Positions 11,166 through 22,100 of a stretch of 64,000 nt of DNA are shown here, one piece after another; positions within the stretch are counted from its first letter, which is position 1, and every line of letters begins with the position of its first letter. The position numbers and the translations under genes were made by a program. Below the pieces are notes generated by a model, which ran no database searches, was not told the DNA's origin, and was given only the letters and a program-made list of their open reading frames with translations. Source of the stretch: Vibrio sp. JC009 (GTDB taxonomy: Bacteria > Pseudomonadota > Gammaproteobacteria > Enterobacterales > Vibrionaceae); contig NZ_CP092106.1 of assembly GCF_029016485.1 (NCBI RefSeq), forward strand, positions 2,790,001 to 2,854,000, read 5' to 3'.

Positions 11166-12646
11166 TCTGTTATTCCTAAAACTTTCATTGCAGACTCCCG
11201 GTCAGAATAGTGGATCGTTTCCCCTTTCAGTACCTGATAGTCTTCATGTCCTTTGCCTGCCAGCAGGATAATATCCTGGCTCTGAGCTTTTTCTGCGGCA
11301 AAGGTCAGTGCATCAAATCTGTTATGCGCAACTGTCGCCGCCTTTGGATTTTGCATACCGGCAAGCATATCATTCACAATTATGGCAGGATCTTCGCTGC
11401 GTGGGTTGTCATCGGTCAGAATTACTTCATCGGCCAGTTTTTCAGCAATGGAGGCCATCATTGGACGCTTACCCGCATCTCTGTCACCGCCACAGCCGAA
11501 TATTGCCCAGAGCTTTCCGCTGCAATGCACCCTAAGTGCAGACAGTGCTTTTTCCAGTGCATCAGGCGTGTGCGCGTAATCCACAACAATTTTGGCCTTT
11601 TGCTCTGCGCTGAACAGCTCCATACGGCCGATAACCGGCTGCAGTTTTTCAGAGCTTTCCGTCAACTCAGAAACAGAAAAGCCCAGTGACAGCAGAGCAG
11701 CAAACGCCAGCATCACATTGGATGCGTTAAAGGCACCGACGAGGGGAGCATTCAGAGTTCCGGCCCCCCAGTGACCATCAAAGCGGATGGAAATACCTTT
11801 TTCAGAATAGTGAACGTCTGTGGCCCAGAGCCCTTTTTCACACTCCGGTGCTTTTTCCAGTGAAACGCCCACAGCTTGTGGCAGTTGCTTAATCCACTCT
11901 CTGCCAACGCTGTCATCGGCGTTAATAATGGCATATTTGCACTGATGCTGGGTAAACAGCTCCAGCTTAGCACTGGCGTAGTTTTCCATGGAGCCGTGAT
12001 AGTCAAGGTGATCCCGGCTCAGGTTAGTAAAGACACCCGCCTCAAACTGCAGGGCTTTCACCCGTCCCTGAACAAGGCCGTGTGAAGAGACTTCCAGTGC
12101 GGTGAGTTCCGCGCCTTCCTGAGACAATTCGTTCAGTGTTCTCTGGATATCTATGGCACTGCCGGTGGTATTCTGAGCCGGTTTCAGCTTTTCCAGAAAG
12201 CCGTTACCTGTGGTTCCCATCACTGAAGCTCGCTTGCCAACCAGAGTCATCCACTGAGCGATAAGCTGGGTAATGGTGGTCTTACCGTTGGTGCCGGTCA
12301 CGCCAATAAGCTCCGGCTTATCGGTATAAAGCTGGCCAGCCAGTTCAGACAGCTTAAGATTAAGCGCCTCAATATACACCACAGGTATCTCTGAAACATA
12401 TTCAGTCAGCCCGTGAGGCTTCTCTTCACAAGACTGTGCAATGACCGCATTTGCGCCGTTTTCCAATGCCTTAGCTATGAATTTACGACCATCAACCGCG
12501 TGACCGATAACGGCAACAAAGGTGGTGCCTGGTTTAACCCTGCGGCTGTCCAGTTCAAGATCTGTCACTTCAATCTGGCTAAAACGGCTATCAGCCGACG
12601 CCAGCCAGGGAGATAAAAGGGATTCAAGAGTGAAGGGGGATATCAT
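11162..12646 (-). CDS. murE: UDP-MurNAc-tripeptide ligase MurE (meso-DAP type)
   Basis: Adds meso-diaminopimelate to UDP-MurNAc-L-Ala-D-Glu. Motifs include [18 protein letters not shown] and the meso-DAP selectivity motif DNPRSEDP, where the Arg contacts the DAP carboxylate. I chose the ATG at 12646 ([12 protein letters not shown], 494 residues) because GAGAG stands about 7 bp upstream and family members begin there. A longer in-frame start at 12685 would add 13 basic residues and overlap ftsI by 23 bp, and is less likely. Confidence 0.96.
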   Translation of the reverse strand: MISPFTLESLLSPWLASADSRFSQIEVTDLELDSRRVKPGTTFVAVIGHAVDGRKFIAKALENGANAVIAQSCEEKPHGLTEYVSEIPVVYIEALNLKLSELAGQLYTDKPELIGVTGTNGKTTITQLIAQWMTLVGKRASVMGTTGNGFLEKLKPAQNTTGSAIDIQRTLNELSQEGAELTALEVSSHGLVQGRVKALQFEAGVFTNLSRDHLDYHGSMENYASAKLELFTQHQCKYAIINADDSVGREWIKQLPQAVGVSLEKAPECEKGLWATDVHYSEKGISIRFDGHWGAGTLNAPLVGAFNASNVMLAFAALLSLGFSVSELTESSEKLQPVIGRMELFSAEQKAKIVVDYAHTPDALEKALSALRVHCSGKLWAIFGCGGDRDAGKRPMMASIAEKLADEVILTDDNPRSEDPAIIVNDMLAGMQNPKAATVAHNRFDALTFAAEKAQSQDIILLAGKGHEDYQVLKGETIHYSDRESAMKVLGITE

Positions 12647-12662
12647 TATTATTCTCTCGATT

Positions 12663-14405
12663 TTATTGCGCGTCCGGCGCGACATTTAATATTTGCAGAG
12701 TCGATTTCATCACATCAGAAAATACCGGGCCTGCAACCGTACCGCCGTAGTAAAGGTCGCCCTGTGGCTCGTTAACCACCACCACCATGGCAACTTTAGG
12801 ATCACTGACCGGCGCAACCCCTGCCACAATGGCAACATATTCATCACTGTAACCGCCAGCTGTTGCTTTACGGGAAGTACCTGTCTTAGCCGCAATTCTG
12901 TATCCCGGCACCGCCGCACGCGTTGCCGTACCGCCTTTTTGAGTGACGGTTTCCAGAATTTCCAGCACGTATCTGGCGTTTTCTCTTTCTATCACCTGAC
13001 GTGACGTTTCATGCTTATTGTCTTTGATGATATGCAGAGGCCGGTATTTACCGTAGCTCCCCAGAGTTGCGTAGGCATGAGCGAGCTGCAATGGCGTTAT
13101 GGACATACCATAACCAAAGGCCAGAGTGGCAATTTCAAACTTCGACCAGCGTCTTCTGTTTGGGAACAAGCCTTCGGTTTCACCAATCAGGTTAATTCCT
13201 GTCGATGCGCCAAAGCCCACAGAGCTGTACTGACCAAGCAGCGCTTCCAGCGGCATATCCAGAGCCAGCTTAGCCACGCCGATATTACTGGACTTTTTCA
13301 GTATGGTAAGCAGGTCCGCCTTGCCGATCTTGGAGGTATCCCGGACCCGGCTGCCGCCTATCTGCATTATGCCGTTGCCGGTATCAATAATGGTATCCGA
13401 GTCTGCAATGCCGTTTTCCAGAGCGGCCAGAACCACAAAAGGTTTTACCGTGGACCCCGGCTCCATTGAGTCGGTAATAGTCCGGTTTCTCATTTTATAG
13501 CTTTGCAGCTGCTCTCTGTTATTCGGGTTATAGGAAGGAGCATTGACCATGGCCAGGATCTCTCCGCTATCCACATCCAGAATAACGATTGAGCCGGAAG
13601 TTGCTCTGTGGTCGGCAACCGCCTGTTTAATCGCCCGGTATGAAATGGCCTGAAGACGCTGATCAATCGTCAGTTGCAGCGGCTTACCTTCTTTGCGCTC
13701 GTTCAGGGAGATGTTCTCCACCACCCGGCCAAAACGGTCTTTCCGGATCGTCTGCTTACCGGCTTCACCGGTCAGCCAGGAGTCGTAGCTTCGCTCAACC
13801 CCTTCAAGGCCCTTATCATCAATGCCGGTCACGCCAATAACGTGAGCACTTACTTCACCGGAAGGATAATAGCGACGTGATTCATTATTCAGCCCAACGC
13901 CAGATAACTTAAGCTCTTTAATATAATTCGCCATGGCCGGGCTTACCTGTCTCTGCAGATAAATAAAGCGGCGCTTTTTGTTCTTTTTAATTTTTTCAAT
14001 CAGAGCTTTACGTTGCAGCCCAAGCACATCAGCCAGAGCATACCAGCGCTCGATCTGTTCAAAACCACCGGCTTTAAAGATAGCCACAGGATCAGCCCAC
14101 ACCGCCTGAACCGGCACACTCACAGCGAGCTGCTCACCATTACGGTCAGAAATAATGCCACGGGCAGAGGGAAGGGCCTGGGTACGGACAGAGCGCATAT
14201 CGCCCTGGCGGATCAGGTTATCCGGCTCAATAATCTGAATATAAGCCGCGCGCCCAACCAAAGAGACAAAAGCACAGAAAACAAAAACCAGCACCAGGTT
14301 AAAACGCCACTTTATCAGCAACGACTCTTCTTCTTGCTTAGTGACTCGCTGGTTTGAGGTTTTAGGTTTTTCCGGCTTTTTCGGCTTTTGCTTTCTCAGA
14401 ATCAT
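12663..14405 (-). CDS. ftsI: Septal transpeptidase FtsI (PBP3)
   Basis: Class B penicillin-binding protein that cross-links septal peptidoglycan in partnership with FtsW. The 580-residue protein has a cytoplasmic Lys/Pro-rich tail, one transmembrane helix at about 33-56, a pedestal domain, then the transpeptidase domain. The active site motifs are all present: STVK at 318-321, SSN at 372-374 and KTG at 507-509. It overlaps ftsL by 4 bp. Confidence 0.98.
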   Translation of the reverse strand: MILRKQKPKKPEKPKTSNQRVTKQEEESLLIKWRFNLVLVFVFCAFVSLVGRAAYIQIIEPDNLIRQGDMRSVRTQALPSARGIISDRNGEQLAVSVPVQAVWADPVAIFKAGGFEQIERWYALADVLGLQRKALIEKIKKNKKRRFIYLQRQVSPAMANYIKELKLSGVGLNNESRRYYPSGEVSAHVIGVTGIDDKGLEGVERSYDSWLTGEAGKQTIRKDRFGRVVENISLNERKEGKPLQLTIDQRLQAISYRAIKQAVADHRATSGSIVILDVDSGEILAMVNAPSYNPNNREQLQSYKMRNRTITDSMEPGSTVKPFVVLAALENGIADSDTIIDTGNGIMQIGGSRVRDTSKIGKADLLTILKKSSNIGVAKLALDMPLEALLGQYSSVGFGASTGINLIGETEGLFPNRRRWSKFEIATLAFGYGMSITPLQLAHAYATLGSYGKYRPLHIIKDNKHETSRQVIERENARYVLEILETVTQKGGTATRAAVPGYRIAAKTGTSRKATAGGYSDEYVAIVAGVAPVSDPKVAMVVVVNEPQGDLYYGGTVAGPVFSDVMKSTLQILNVAPDAQ

Positions 14406-14719
14406 CGTAACGACACCACCACTTCTCTGTTCGCTTCGGGGCGAATCATCTGAAGGTCATCTTTTGCCATCTCCTGAACCCGGCTGTGCTCAGACAGTGC
14501 GTTTTCTTCCAGAATCAGGTTTCGCCATTCATTGTCCAGGCGGTCGCGTTCAATCAGGGTCAGGTTTTTTTCAGAAATCGCCAGTCTGGTATGGTGGGTA
14601 CTGAAAACCACGCCCATAGCAACAGCAAAGATAGCAATAAGCAGAAACAGCGGGAGCTTGCCCACTGTAAAAATATCTTTGAGGATCAGTAATGCCAGAT
14701 TGGGTTGCTTCTCAGTCAT
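14402..14719 (-). CDS. ftsL: Cell division protein FtsL
   Basis: Small bitopic divisome protein of the FtsQLB complex that activates FtsWI. The 105-residue protein has one transmembrane helix at about 18-38 (LPLFLLIAIFAVAMGVVFST) and a periplasmic coiled coil (ISEKNLTLIERDRLDNEWRN), the standard layout and length. It sits between rsmH and ftsI, 25 bp after rsmH. Confidence 0.95.
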   Translation of the reverse strand: MTEKQPNLALLILKDIFTVGKLPLFLLIAIFAVAMGVVFSTHHTRLAISEKNLTLIERDRLDNEWRNLILEENALSEHSRVQEMAKDDLQMIRPEANREVVVSLR

Positions 14720-14744
14720 AACCTTAGCCGCACGATTGTATTTA

Positions 14745-15692
14745 TTACAATTTTTCAGCGATACGAAGAACCGAACTGCGTGAGCGGCTGTTCACTTCAA
14801 CCTCTTCCTTGGAAGGCATGATAGCTTTGCCAACGGTCTTCAGGCTGGCGCTGCCCAGCTCTTTAATCTGCGCTTCTGTCAGCGGAATGCCGTGAGGGAC
14901 TTCCGGTCCCTTACTCTCTTTGCGCATAAAGCGTTTAACCATGCGGTCTTCCAGAGAGTGGAAGCTGATGACTGAAAGGCGTCCTTCTGGCGCAAGTATT
15001 GATAATGCGCCTTTTAGTGCCGTATCAATCTCTTCCAGTTCGCTGTTAATGTAAATCCGGATCGCCTGAAAACTGCGGGTAGCAGGGTGCTTTTTCTTCT
15101 CTCTGGAAGGAGAAACATCTGAAATCAGCTTCGCAAGCTGACTGGTGCGGGTCAGAGGCTCTTTCTCTTCATCCTCTCTGTGCGCAACAATGGCTTTGGC
15201 AATTCGCCATGCAAATTTCTCTTCGCCAAATTGCTTCAGTACCCAACTGATATCCTCTGCGTCAGCCTCAGCCAGCCATTGTGATGCTGGAATACCTGAA
15301 GTGGGGTCCATACGCATATCCAGCGGGCCGTCTTTCATAAAGCTAAAGCCGCGCTCAGCATCATCCAATTGAGGTGAGGAAACGCCTAAATCAAGCAACA
15401 CACCATCAATTTTGCCTGCTATACCGTAGTCTTCAGCATATTCTGCCATTCCAGAAAAGGGGCCGTGAATAATGGTAAAACGAGGGTCATCAATCTTATT
15501 AGCCTCTGCAATGGCTGTCGGATCTCTGTCGATACTGTAAAGGCGGCCATTCTCACCAAGATGAGAAAGTATCTTACGGCTGTGTCCGCCACGACCAAAA
15601 GTTCCGTCGATATAGATGCCGTCAGGCTTAATCGCCAGACCTTCAATAGATTCATTTAATAATACAGAGACGTGTTGAAAAGATTCAGTCAT
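14745..15692 (-). CDS. rsmH: 16S rRNA m4C1402 methyltransferase RsmH
   Basis: SAM-dependent enzyme that N4-methylates C1402 of 16S rRNA. The chosen start at 15692 gives [19 protein letters not shown] and 315 residues, the normal length. An in-frame start at 15785 would add 31 unconserved residues. Motifs include [15 protein letters not shown] (SAM-binding loop), [14 protein letters not shown] and [15 protein letters not shown]. It is the first gene of the division cluster here; mraZ, which precedes it in E. coli, is not found upstream. Confidence 0.97.
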   Translation of the reverse strand: MTESFQHVSVLLNESIEGLAIKPDGIYIDGTFGRGGHSRKILSHLGENGRLYSIDRDPTAIAEANKIDDPRFTIIHGPFSGMAEYAEDYGIAGKIDGVLLDLGVSSPQLDDAERGFSFMKDGPLDMRMDPTSGIPASQWLAEADAEDISWVLKQFGEEKFAWRIAKAIVAHREDEEKEPLTRTSQLAKLISDVSPSREKKKHPATRSFQAIRIYINSELEEIDTALKGALSILAPEGRLSVISFHSLEDRMVKRFMRKESKGPEVPHGIPLTEAQIKELGSASLKTVGKAIMPSKEEVEVNSRSRSSVLRIAEKL

Positions 15693-15821
15693 GGTTGGAA
15701 CTCGTTTTCCCAATATATTCAGGCAAACCCATAGTGTACTGATTTGCACTCTGCTGGCTAGTTTTAATCTGATAAATGGTGTCAAAATTGCGTAAATCAG
15801 AAATTACGGCAATCTATGAGG
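15693..15821 (-). promoter_or_regulatory. Leader and presumed promoter region of the division and cell wall cluster
   Basis: This gap lies between the terminator of the upstream lipoprotein gene and rsmH, so the promoter of the large dcw operon should be here. A perfect TTGACA is present on the minus strand at 15785-15780, but no good -10 element sits 16-18 bp downstream. The exact promoter is therefore not assigned. No mraZ-like reading frame is present. Confidence 0.35.
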
Positions 15822-15853
15822 ACGAAAAAGCCCGAGCATTATACTCAGGCTTT
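15822..15853 (-). terminator. Rho-independent terminator after the lipoprotein gene
   Basis: On the minus strand AAAGCCTGAG and CTCGGGCTTT form a 10-bp stem with one wobble pair around a 7-nt loop, followed by a T-run. It separates the lipoprotein gene from the division cluster. Confidence 0.8.
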
Positions 15854-15884
15854 GCCAAATAATAATTTTTAAAGTCTAATTAGG

Positions 15885-16595
15885 TCAGATTGCCCAACCA
15901 GCAGTCAACAGAATACTCATTACACTCTGCTCCTGAATTGCAGGCTGTTCACCTTTCAACCACACAGTCAGCTCCTGGCCACCAAACATATTCTTACCAA
16001 CAGTGACAGTGCCAACCAGCTTACCCCCTTTAGTCACTTTGTAGCCATATGGGGAGCCACTTTCATTACCTTCTGCATCTTTGTATACAGATCCCAGCTT
16101 GTACTGCACACCGAGAATCTTAGCTCCACCAGTCAGGTCAAGGTTTGTATTAGCCAGTCCGTCTAAGCCAACATATTCAAGCACTTCATTTTTAGCGTTA
16201 ATTTCTGGAAGATCAATCCCGATTTTACCAATAACTTTACCGTCACGACGAACAACACCAAGGTAAGGGTTTTTCAGACTTACACCAATTCCTTTTATTC
16301 CACCAACAGAAGTTCTCTGGCTCTCTGCCTTAATATTCCACTTTTGAGCCGCATCCAAGTTAACTTCAATCTTTTGCTCTCCAGCATATACAACCAAACC
16401 AGCCTCATATCCAAAAGCCTTCATAGTGCCAGTTGCTATGTTCTCAAACTTAAAGCCAGATGTTACACCAATATCTGTATACTCAAGTTCAGCAACCTTA
16501 TCCTTATTCGTTGGGGTCACAAGAGCAGTTTTTGAAGAAGAAGCACACCCAAAGAGCACTGTAGACATTAAAAGTGCAAGCCCAAATTTTTTCAT
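15885..16595 (-). CDS. Predicted lipoprotein of unknown function
   Basis: The 236-residue protein starts MKKFGLALLMSTVLFGCASS. It has a lipoprotein signal peptide with lipobox LFGC and acylated Cys17; Ala at +2 suggests outer-membrane sorting. The mature part is rich in Gly, Val and Lys, looks mostly beta-stranded, and has no motif I recognise. AAAGGA lies about 7 bp before the ATG. It ends in its own terminator and starts about 100 bp downstream of the GGDEF gene, so it may be transcribed alone or with the signalling operon. I cannot assign a function. Confidence 0.8.
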   Translation of the reverse strand: MKKFGLALLMSTVLFGCASSSKTALVTPTNKDKVAELEYTDIGVTSGFKFENIATGTMKAFGYEAGLVVYAGEQKIEVNLDAAQKWNIKAESQRTSVGGIKGIGVSLKNPYLGVVRRDGKVIGKIGIDLPEINAKNEVLEYVGLDGLANTNLDLTGGAKILGVQYKLGSVYKDAEGNESGSPYGYKVTKGGKLVGTVTVGKNMFGGQELTVWLKGEQPAIQEQSVMSILLTAGWAI

Positions 16596-16696
16596 CTTTG
16601 ATTCCTTTAGTTACGTCATTAGAGTAAAAAACCCACAAAAGGTTATTCTATGATCAAATTAAGACTATTTTATACTCAATATTGAGACAGATAGAA

Positions 16697-17719
16697 CTAA
16701 TTCCCCGCCAGCTCTTGTTCTTCTTTAATTTCCCGGAAACTGCAGCAGTTACGGTTATTTCGTTTTGAGTCGTACAAGGCTTTATCCGCAGCTTTGCCCA
16801 GAGATACCGGCAACATTTCTTTATCCGGCACAATGGAGCTGTAGCCGACACTCACAGTAACCCAGTCTCTGTCAGCCGCTTCACAGTGCGGAATATTCAG
16901 TTTCTCCACCTCACTGCGTACCCGCTCGGCAACGATAGCAGCGCCTTCTTTGTCTGTTTCAGGCAGAAGGATGGCAAACTCTTCACCACCAACACGAGCC
17001 ACTTTGTCCAGATGACGCAAACTGCCAGTCTGCAAAGAAGCCGCGACGGCTTTCAGGCAGTCATCCCCGGCATGGTGACCAAAAGTATCGTTATAGAGCT
17101 TAAAGTGATCGATATCGATCATCACAAGAGAGAGTGAATGGTTTGCCCGTAATGCACGCTGCCACTCGTCTTCAAATACTTCCTGATAACGGCGCTTGTT
17201 GAGCAGCCCCGTCAGGCCATCTGTGGTTGAAAGCAGCAAAAGCTGCTCATTGGTCTCTTCCAGTTGCTGCTGCAGCTCTTCCATCTCCACAAGCTGGCGG
17301 TTAAATTCCGCAGTTTTTCGCTTCAAAGCAAGCTTTTGCTCAAACAGCTCAATAAAAACGCCGACTTTGCTTCTGAATATTTCTGCCTGTAACGGTTTAA
17401 ACAGATAGTCTACAGCTCCGGATTCATAGCCCTTAAACACATGAGCATCACCCATGGACTCAGCGGTGACAAAGATAATCGGGATATTACGGGTATCACG
17501 ATTACCGCGCATCAGCTCGGCAACTTCATAACCGTCCATTTCCGGCATCTGAACATCCAGCAGTACCAGCGCAAAGTCGTGGTCCAGCGTGTGGCCCAGC
17601 GCTTCGATACCCGAAGTTGCCCGGATCAGTTCAATGTTAAAACTATCAAGCAGATTTTCCAGGGTAATCAGGTTTTCAACCCTGTCATCAACTATCAGTA
17701 CCTTAGGTATTTCTTCCAT
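16697..17719 (-). CDS. Response regulator with diguanylate cyclase (REC-GGDEF)
   Basis: About 340 residues: an N-terminal receiver domain starting EIPKVLIVDDRVENL with phospho-acceptor Asp at about 55, a coiled-coil linker at about 125-160 and a C-terminal GGDEF domain. The active site reads GGEEF (about 244-248), which is catalytically competent in the family. An inhibitory I-site RHLD lies at the usual spacing before it, so product inhibition by c-di-GMP is expected. ATG codons at 17728 and 17719 are both possible; I use the second because receiver domains normally start there. It is the last gene of the four-gene operon and probably its output. Confidence 0.92.
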   Translation of the reverse strand: MEEIPKVLIVDDRVENLITLENLLDSFNIELIRATSGIEALGHTLDHDFALVLLDVQMPEMDGYEVAELMRGNRDTRNIPIIFVTAESMGDAHVFKGYESGAVDYLFKPLQAEIFRSKVGVFIELFEQKLALKRKTAEFNRQLVEMEELQQQLEETNEQLLLLSTTDGLTGLLNKRRYQEVFEDEWQRALRANHSLSLVMIDIDHFKLYNDTFGHHAGDDCLKAVAASLQTGSLRHLDKVARVGGEEFAILLPETDKEGAAIVAERVRSEVEKLNIPHCEAADRDWVTVSVGYSSIVPDKEMLPVSLGKAADKALYDSKRNNRNCCSFREIKEEQELAGN

Positions 17720-17721
17720 AA

Positions 17722-18303
17722 TTAGCATTCGCAAAGATCACTCAAAAAACGACCTATTTCATCCAGAGGAAGAATATGATCAACATCCACTGCTTCAATC
17801 GCAGCTTTAGGCATGGCTGTCGCCTCGGCGGTTTCTGCCGACTGCACTATCGTCAGACCACCTTTTTCTTTTATTTTTTTTAGCCCCTGAGCGCCGTCGG
17901 AATTAGCCCCCGTAAGCACTAAACCAATTAACGACTCACCATAGTACTCGGCCGCAGACTCAAACAGCACATCGATAGAAGGCCGGGAAAAGTTTACCGG
18001 AGGTTCAACAGAGAGCGTTATGCTGCCATCGTACTCCACCATCATATGGTAGTTTGGCGGTGCGATATACATGGCGCCCTTTTGAATCGGTTCTTTATCT
18101 TCACCTTCCTGAACATCAAGCCGGCAGCGACTGGCAAAATGAGAAGCCAGATAACTGTCTACATTAGGACTGATATGCTGAACCAATAAAACAGGCAGAC
18201 AAAAGTTAGATTTAAGCTCACGAACCACCCGCTCAACCGCAGCTAACCCGCCAGCAGAAGCTCCGATCACGATAGCCCTGTATTGAGCCTGTTCACACGC
18301 CAT
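17722..18303 (-). CDS. Stand-alone CheB-type protein-glutamate methylesterase
   Basis: 193 residues covering only the CheB methylesterase domain, without the receiver domain that regulates classical CheB. The catalytic triad is visible: Ser16 in GASAGG, His43 in QHIS and Asp136 in TGANSDGA. CheB enzymes hydrolyse glutamyl methyl esters or deamidate Gln on chemoreceptors. Here the gene lies 6 bp after cheR and abuts the GGDEF regulator, in an operon with a hybrid kinase but no chemoreceptor, so its substrate is probably not a classical receptor. Paralogue of cheB rather than the chemotaxis gene itself. Confidence 0.92.
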   Translation of the reverse strand: MACEQAQYRAIVIGASAGGLAAVERVVRELKSNFCLPVLLVQHISPNVDSYLASHFASRCRLDVQEGEDKEPIQKGAMYIAPPNYHMMVEYDGSITLSVEPPVNFSRPSIDVLFESAAEYYGESLIGLVLTGANSDGAQGLKKIKEKGGLTIVQSAETAEATAMPKAAIEAVDVDHILPLDEIGRFLSDLCEC

Positions 18304-18309
18304 ACAATC

Positions 18310-19146
18310 TTACTCCCGTTTTTTCCGGTATATTTTTTCCCGCTCTGATACCAACTCAAACTTATCGGCAACATCTGCAAAGCGCATACTCTCTTTCGAA
18401 CCCAGACAAAGGAAACCACCGGGAACCAGGCTGTCATAAAACAGGTTAAATACCCGGTTTTGCAGCTCCCGGTTAAAGTAGATAAGAACATTACGACAGA
18501 ATATCACATGCATTTCCCCAAAAACGCCATCGGAAGCAAGGTTATGAGGAGTAAACAATACTTTATCCTTTAAGCTGCTTTTCATAATGACGTTATCGTA
18601 ATCTGCCGTGTAGTAATCCGACAGTGACTCAAGCCCTCCGGCCGCCTGATAATTGGCTGTGTACTGACGCACCAGATCCATCGGGTAGATACCGGCTTTG
18701 GCTTTCTCAAGGATAGCTTCATTAAAGTCCGTGGCATACACCTGGGCCCGGTTTTCCATCCCCTCTTCATCCAGCACTATGCCCATGGAGTAAACTTCCT
18801 GCCCGGCGGAACAGCCAGCGTGCCAGACCTTTATATAAGGATAGGTCTGAAGATGAGGCAGAACCAGCTCCCGTACTTTCTTGTAAAACCAGGGGTCGCG
18901 GAACATCTCAGTCACGTTAATTGAGAGATCCAGCAACAGGCGGTTAAAGAAACGCTCATCGTAAAGCACCCTGTGCTGCATTTCGGAGTAGTTTCTCATT
19001 CCCTCAATGGCACGCCGGTACTCAAGACGACGCCGGGTATGGGCAACCGAATACTGCCGGAAGTCGTAATCGTACTTCCGGTAGATAGCTTCTAACAGCA
19101 GCTGAATTTCAAGCTGCTCACTGGTCAGTTCCTGTGTCTGTTCCAT
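18310..19146 (-). CDS. CheR-type protein-glutamate methyltransferase
   Basis: 278 residues. It has the N-terminal helical CheR domain, the NVTEMFRD segment (about 77-84), the SAM-binding loop WHAGCSAGQEVYS (about 108-120) and the FCRNVLIYFN motif (216-225). CheR enzymes methylate Glu side chains on receptor coiled coils using SAM. The start is 1 bp after the kinase stop codon, so translation is coupled. No other chemotaxis genes (cheA, cheW, cheY) are adjacent. Confidence 0.93.
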   Translation of the reverse strand: MEQTQELTSEQLEIQLLLEAIYRKYDYDFRQYSVAHTRRRLEYRRAIEGMRNYSEMQHRVLYDERFFNRLLLDLSINVTEMFRDPWFYKKVRELVLPHLQTYPYIKVWHAGCSAGQEVYSMGIVLDEEGMENRAQVYATDFNEAILEKAKAGIYPMDLVRQYTANYQAAGGLESLSDYYTADYDNVIMKSSLKDKVLFTPHNLASDGVFGEMHVIFCRNVLIYFNRELQNRVFNLFYDSLVPGGFLCLGSKESMRFADVADKFELVSEREKIYRKKRE

Positions 19147-19147
19147 A

Positions 19148-22100
19148 TCAGTACAACCAAACTCTTAGCATTGATAACAACTTGCCGGTGTCGATAGGTT
19201 TGGCCAGATAGTCACTGGCACCGGCTTCAATACATTTGCTCCGGTCGCCCTTCATCGCTTTTGCGGTCAGGGCAATTATCGGCAACTTATCATGCACTCT
19301 CTGCTTTCTGATTTCACGCATGGCTTCATAGCCATCCATCTTAGGCATCATAATATCCATCAGTACCAGATCGATATCCAGATTCTCTTTCAGCTTCTCC
19401 AGACTCTCGGCGCCATCACGGGCTATCACAATTTCCATTCCCTTATCGTCAAGGATACTGGAAAGCGCAAATACGTTGCGCATATCATCATCCACCAACA
19501 GAACTTTTTTGCCCTGAAGTACGGATTCTTTATCATGCACAGCCTGAAGCATGGCCTGCTGTTCAACCGGCAGATTCGCCTCTACCCTGTGCAGGAACAG
19601 AGCAGATTCATCCAGCAGGCGTTCCGGAGATTTCACCCCTTTGATGATAATACTCTCGGCATACTGGTTAAGATCTTTCTCTTCATCCTGAGTCAGCTCG
19701 CGTCCGGTATAGACGATAATTGGCACCCTGGCCGCTTTTTCACTGCGTCTGATTTTCTCCAGAAGATCAAAGCCGGTCATATCCTCAAGGCCAAGATCGA
19801 GAATCATACAGTCGTAAGGTTTGCTCTCCAGCTCCTTAAGCGCCGCTCTGCCGGTGGAAACCGCAGAAATAACGATATCGCCATCTCCCACCAGCTCACA
19901 GATACTGTCACGCTGAATCTCATCATCTTCCACCACAAGCAGGCGTTTCACCGGCTTGGAGATAATATCCTCAATGTTGCCAAAGGCCTTTTCCATCTTT
20001 TTCACATCAACCGGCTTGGTCAGATAGCCGATGGCTCCCATGCGCATGGCATCCAGGTTTTCATCACTGGCTGACATAAAGTGCACCGGAATATGGCGCA
20101 GATCCGGGTTCTCTTTCAGACGTTCCATCACTGTCCAGCCATCAATACCAGGCAGGCCAATATCCAGAATAATGGCACTTGGTTTGTAATAATCGGCAAA
20201 GTGAAGTCCGGTTTCTCCGGTTTCAGCAACGATACACTTAAAGCCGCGTTCACGGCCAAAGTCGCGCATGACTCCGGCAAAAGCTCTGTCATCTTCGATA
20301 ATCAGCAGCGTTCTGTCTTCCGGAACTATGGACTGCCTGTCATCTTCCACATAACTGTCTTCTTTTGGTTTTACCACCGCAGTTGGTCTGGCAATTTGCG
20401 GCTCCGGCTTAGGTTCCGGATCTTTTACTGTCTCAACAGGCGGAGTTTCAACCTTCACTTCCTGAGGTTTTTCTGCCATTACCGAAGGTTTAATCGGCGC
20501 TTCTTCCGCATCCTGTTTAGCTTCATAGCTAACCGGCAGAACCACGGTAAAGGTGCTTCCCTCACCCTCTTTACTCTTAAGCAGGATCTCCCCGCCAAGC
20601 AGGTGTGTCAGTTCTTTAGAGATAGAAAGGCCAAGTCCGGTACCGCCATACTTACGGCTGGTACTGCCGTCTGCCTGCTGGAATGCCTGGAAGATAGCGG
20701 CCTGCTGCTCTTCCTTGATGCCGATACCGTCATCTTTCACATGGAATGCCAGCAGCTCTTCCCTTGGTTTGTTCAGACGCATGGCCATCTCAGGGGTTGG
20801 CATGGACATATTCAGGGTTACCGAACCTTCATGAGTAAACTTGAAGGCGTTGGTCAGCAGGTTACGCAGCACCTGTTGCAGGCGCTGAGAATCGGTCTGA
20901 ATGCTCTTAGGAACATTGCCTGCACGGATAATCTGAAAATCCAGCCCCTTCTCTTCCGCAATATCTTTGTACAGACGGGTGATATCCGCATCGATTGAGT
21001 CCAGGCCCACATCTTCAATATGCAGTTCAATCTTACCGGCCTCGACTTTAGACAGATCCAGGATTTCATTAATCAGAGACAAAAGATCCGAACCGGATGA
21101 GTTGATCGCTTTTGCTGATTCAATCTGCTTATCCGACAGATTGCCGTCCTTGTTGCCTGAAAGCAGCTGCGACAGAATAAGAATACTGTTAAGCGGCGTA
21201 CGCAGCTCATGGGACATATTGGCCAGAAACTCAGATTTGTATTTACTGGCGATCTCCAGCTCTTTGGCTTTGTCCTCAACCACCTGACGAGCTAAATGCA
21301 GTTCATCGTTTTTCTCCTGCATACCGATCTTCTGATCTTCCAGCGCTTTGGTGCGCTCTTCCAGCTCTTCGTTGGTGACCCGCAGCTCTTCCTGCTGGGC
21401 CTGCAACTCAGCTTCCGACTCTTTCAGAACCTTGGTCTGCTCTTCCAGCTCTTCGTTGGTCACCCGCAACTCTTCCTGCTGGGTCTGAAGTGCCTGCTCT
21501 GATTTTTTCAGCGCATCGGTTTGTGCTTCCAGTTCTTTGTTTGCATCCAGCAGGCTTTCCTGCTGCTGCTGAGCCTGTTGCAGAAGTTTTTCGATAATCT
21601 GACGGGCATTGGCTGCGTTAAACAGCACAGCTGCATTAGCTACTACCTCTTCAACAAACTTACGCTGCAATGGTGTAAAATGCTGCTGAGAGCCTAACAG
21701 AATAGCTCCCAGAAGATGTCCGTCCACCATCAGCGGTATGGACATAAAGTGACTGGGGATAACCTCTCCGCTGCCATAATTCAGTGCCGGGGCATCCCTG
21801 GTCACATTGTTAAAGACAATAACTTCCTGCTCCAGAGCAGACTGGCCGACTATGCCCTCTCCCAGCTTAATGCGGTTGAAGTTACCTTCCCGGTCAACAA
21901 AGGCGTAGCTGGACTGAAGATTAAGCAGCTTCTCTTCTTCATCGAACAGATACAGAACACCCAACTGAACGCCCATATGTTTAGTGAAGAAGGTAATAAA
22001 GCGGCGCGAGATCTCATCAACCTCAAGGTCGCCACGCAGTTGATCGTCCAGATTCTCTTTACCGGACTGAATCCAGTCCATATCACGGAGCTGCCCCGCC

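Noticed and set aside
19292..20998. Two long plus-strand open frames opposite the hybrid kinase
   Set aside because: Shadows of a strongly coding minus-strand gene with clear domains; no ribosome site or family resemblance.
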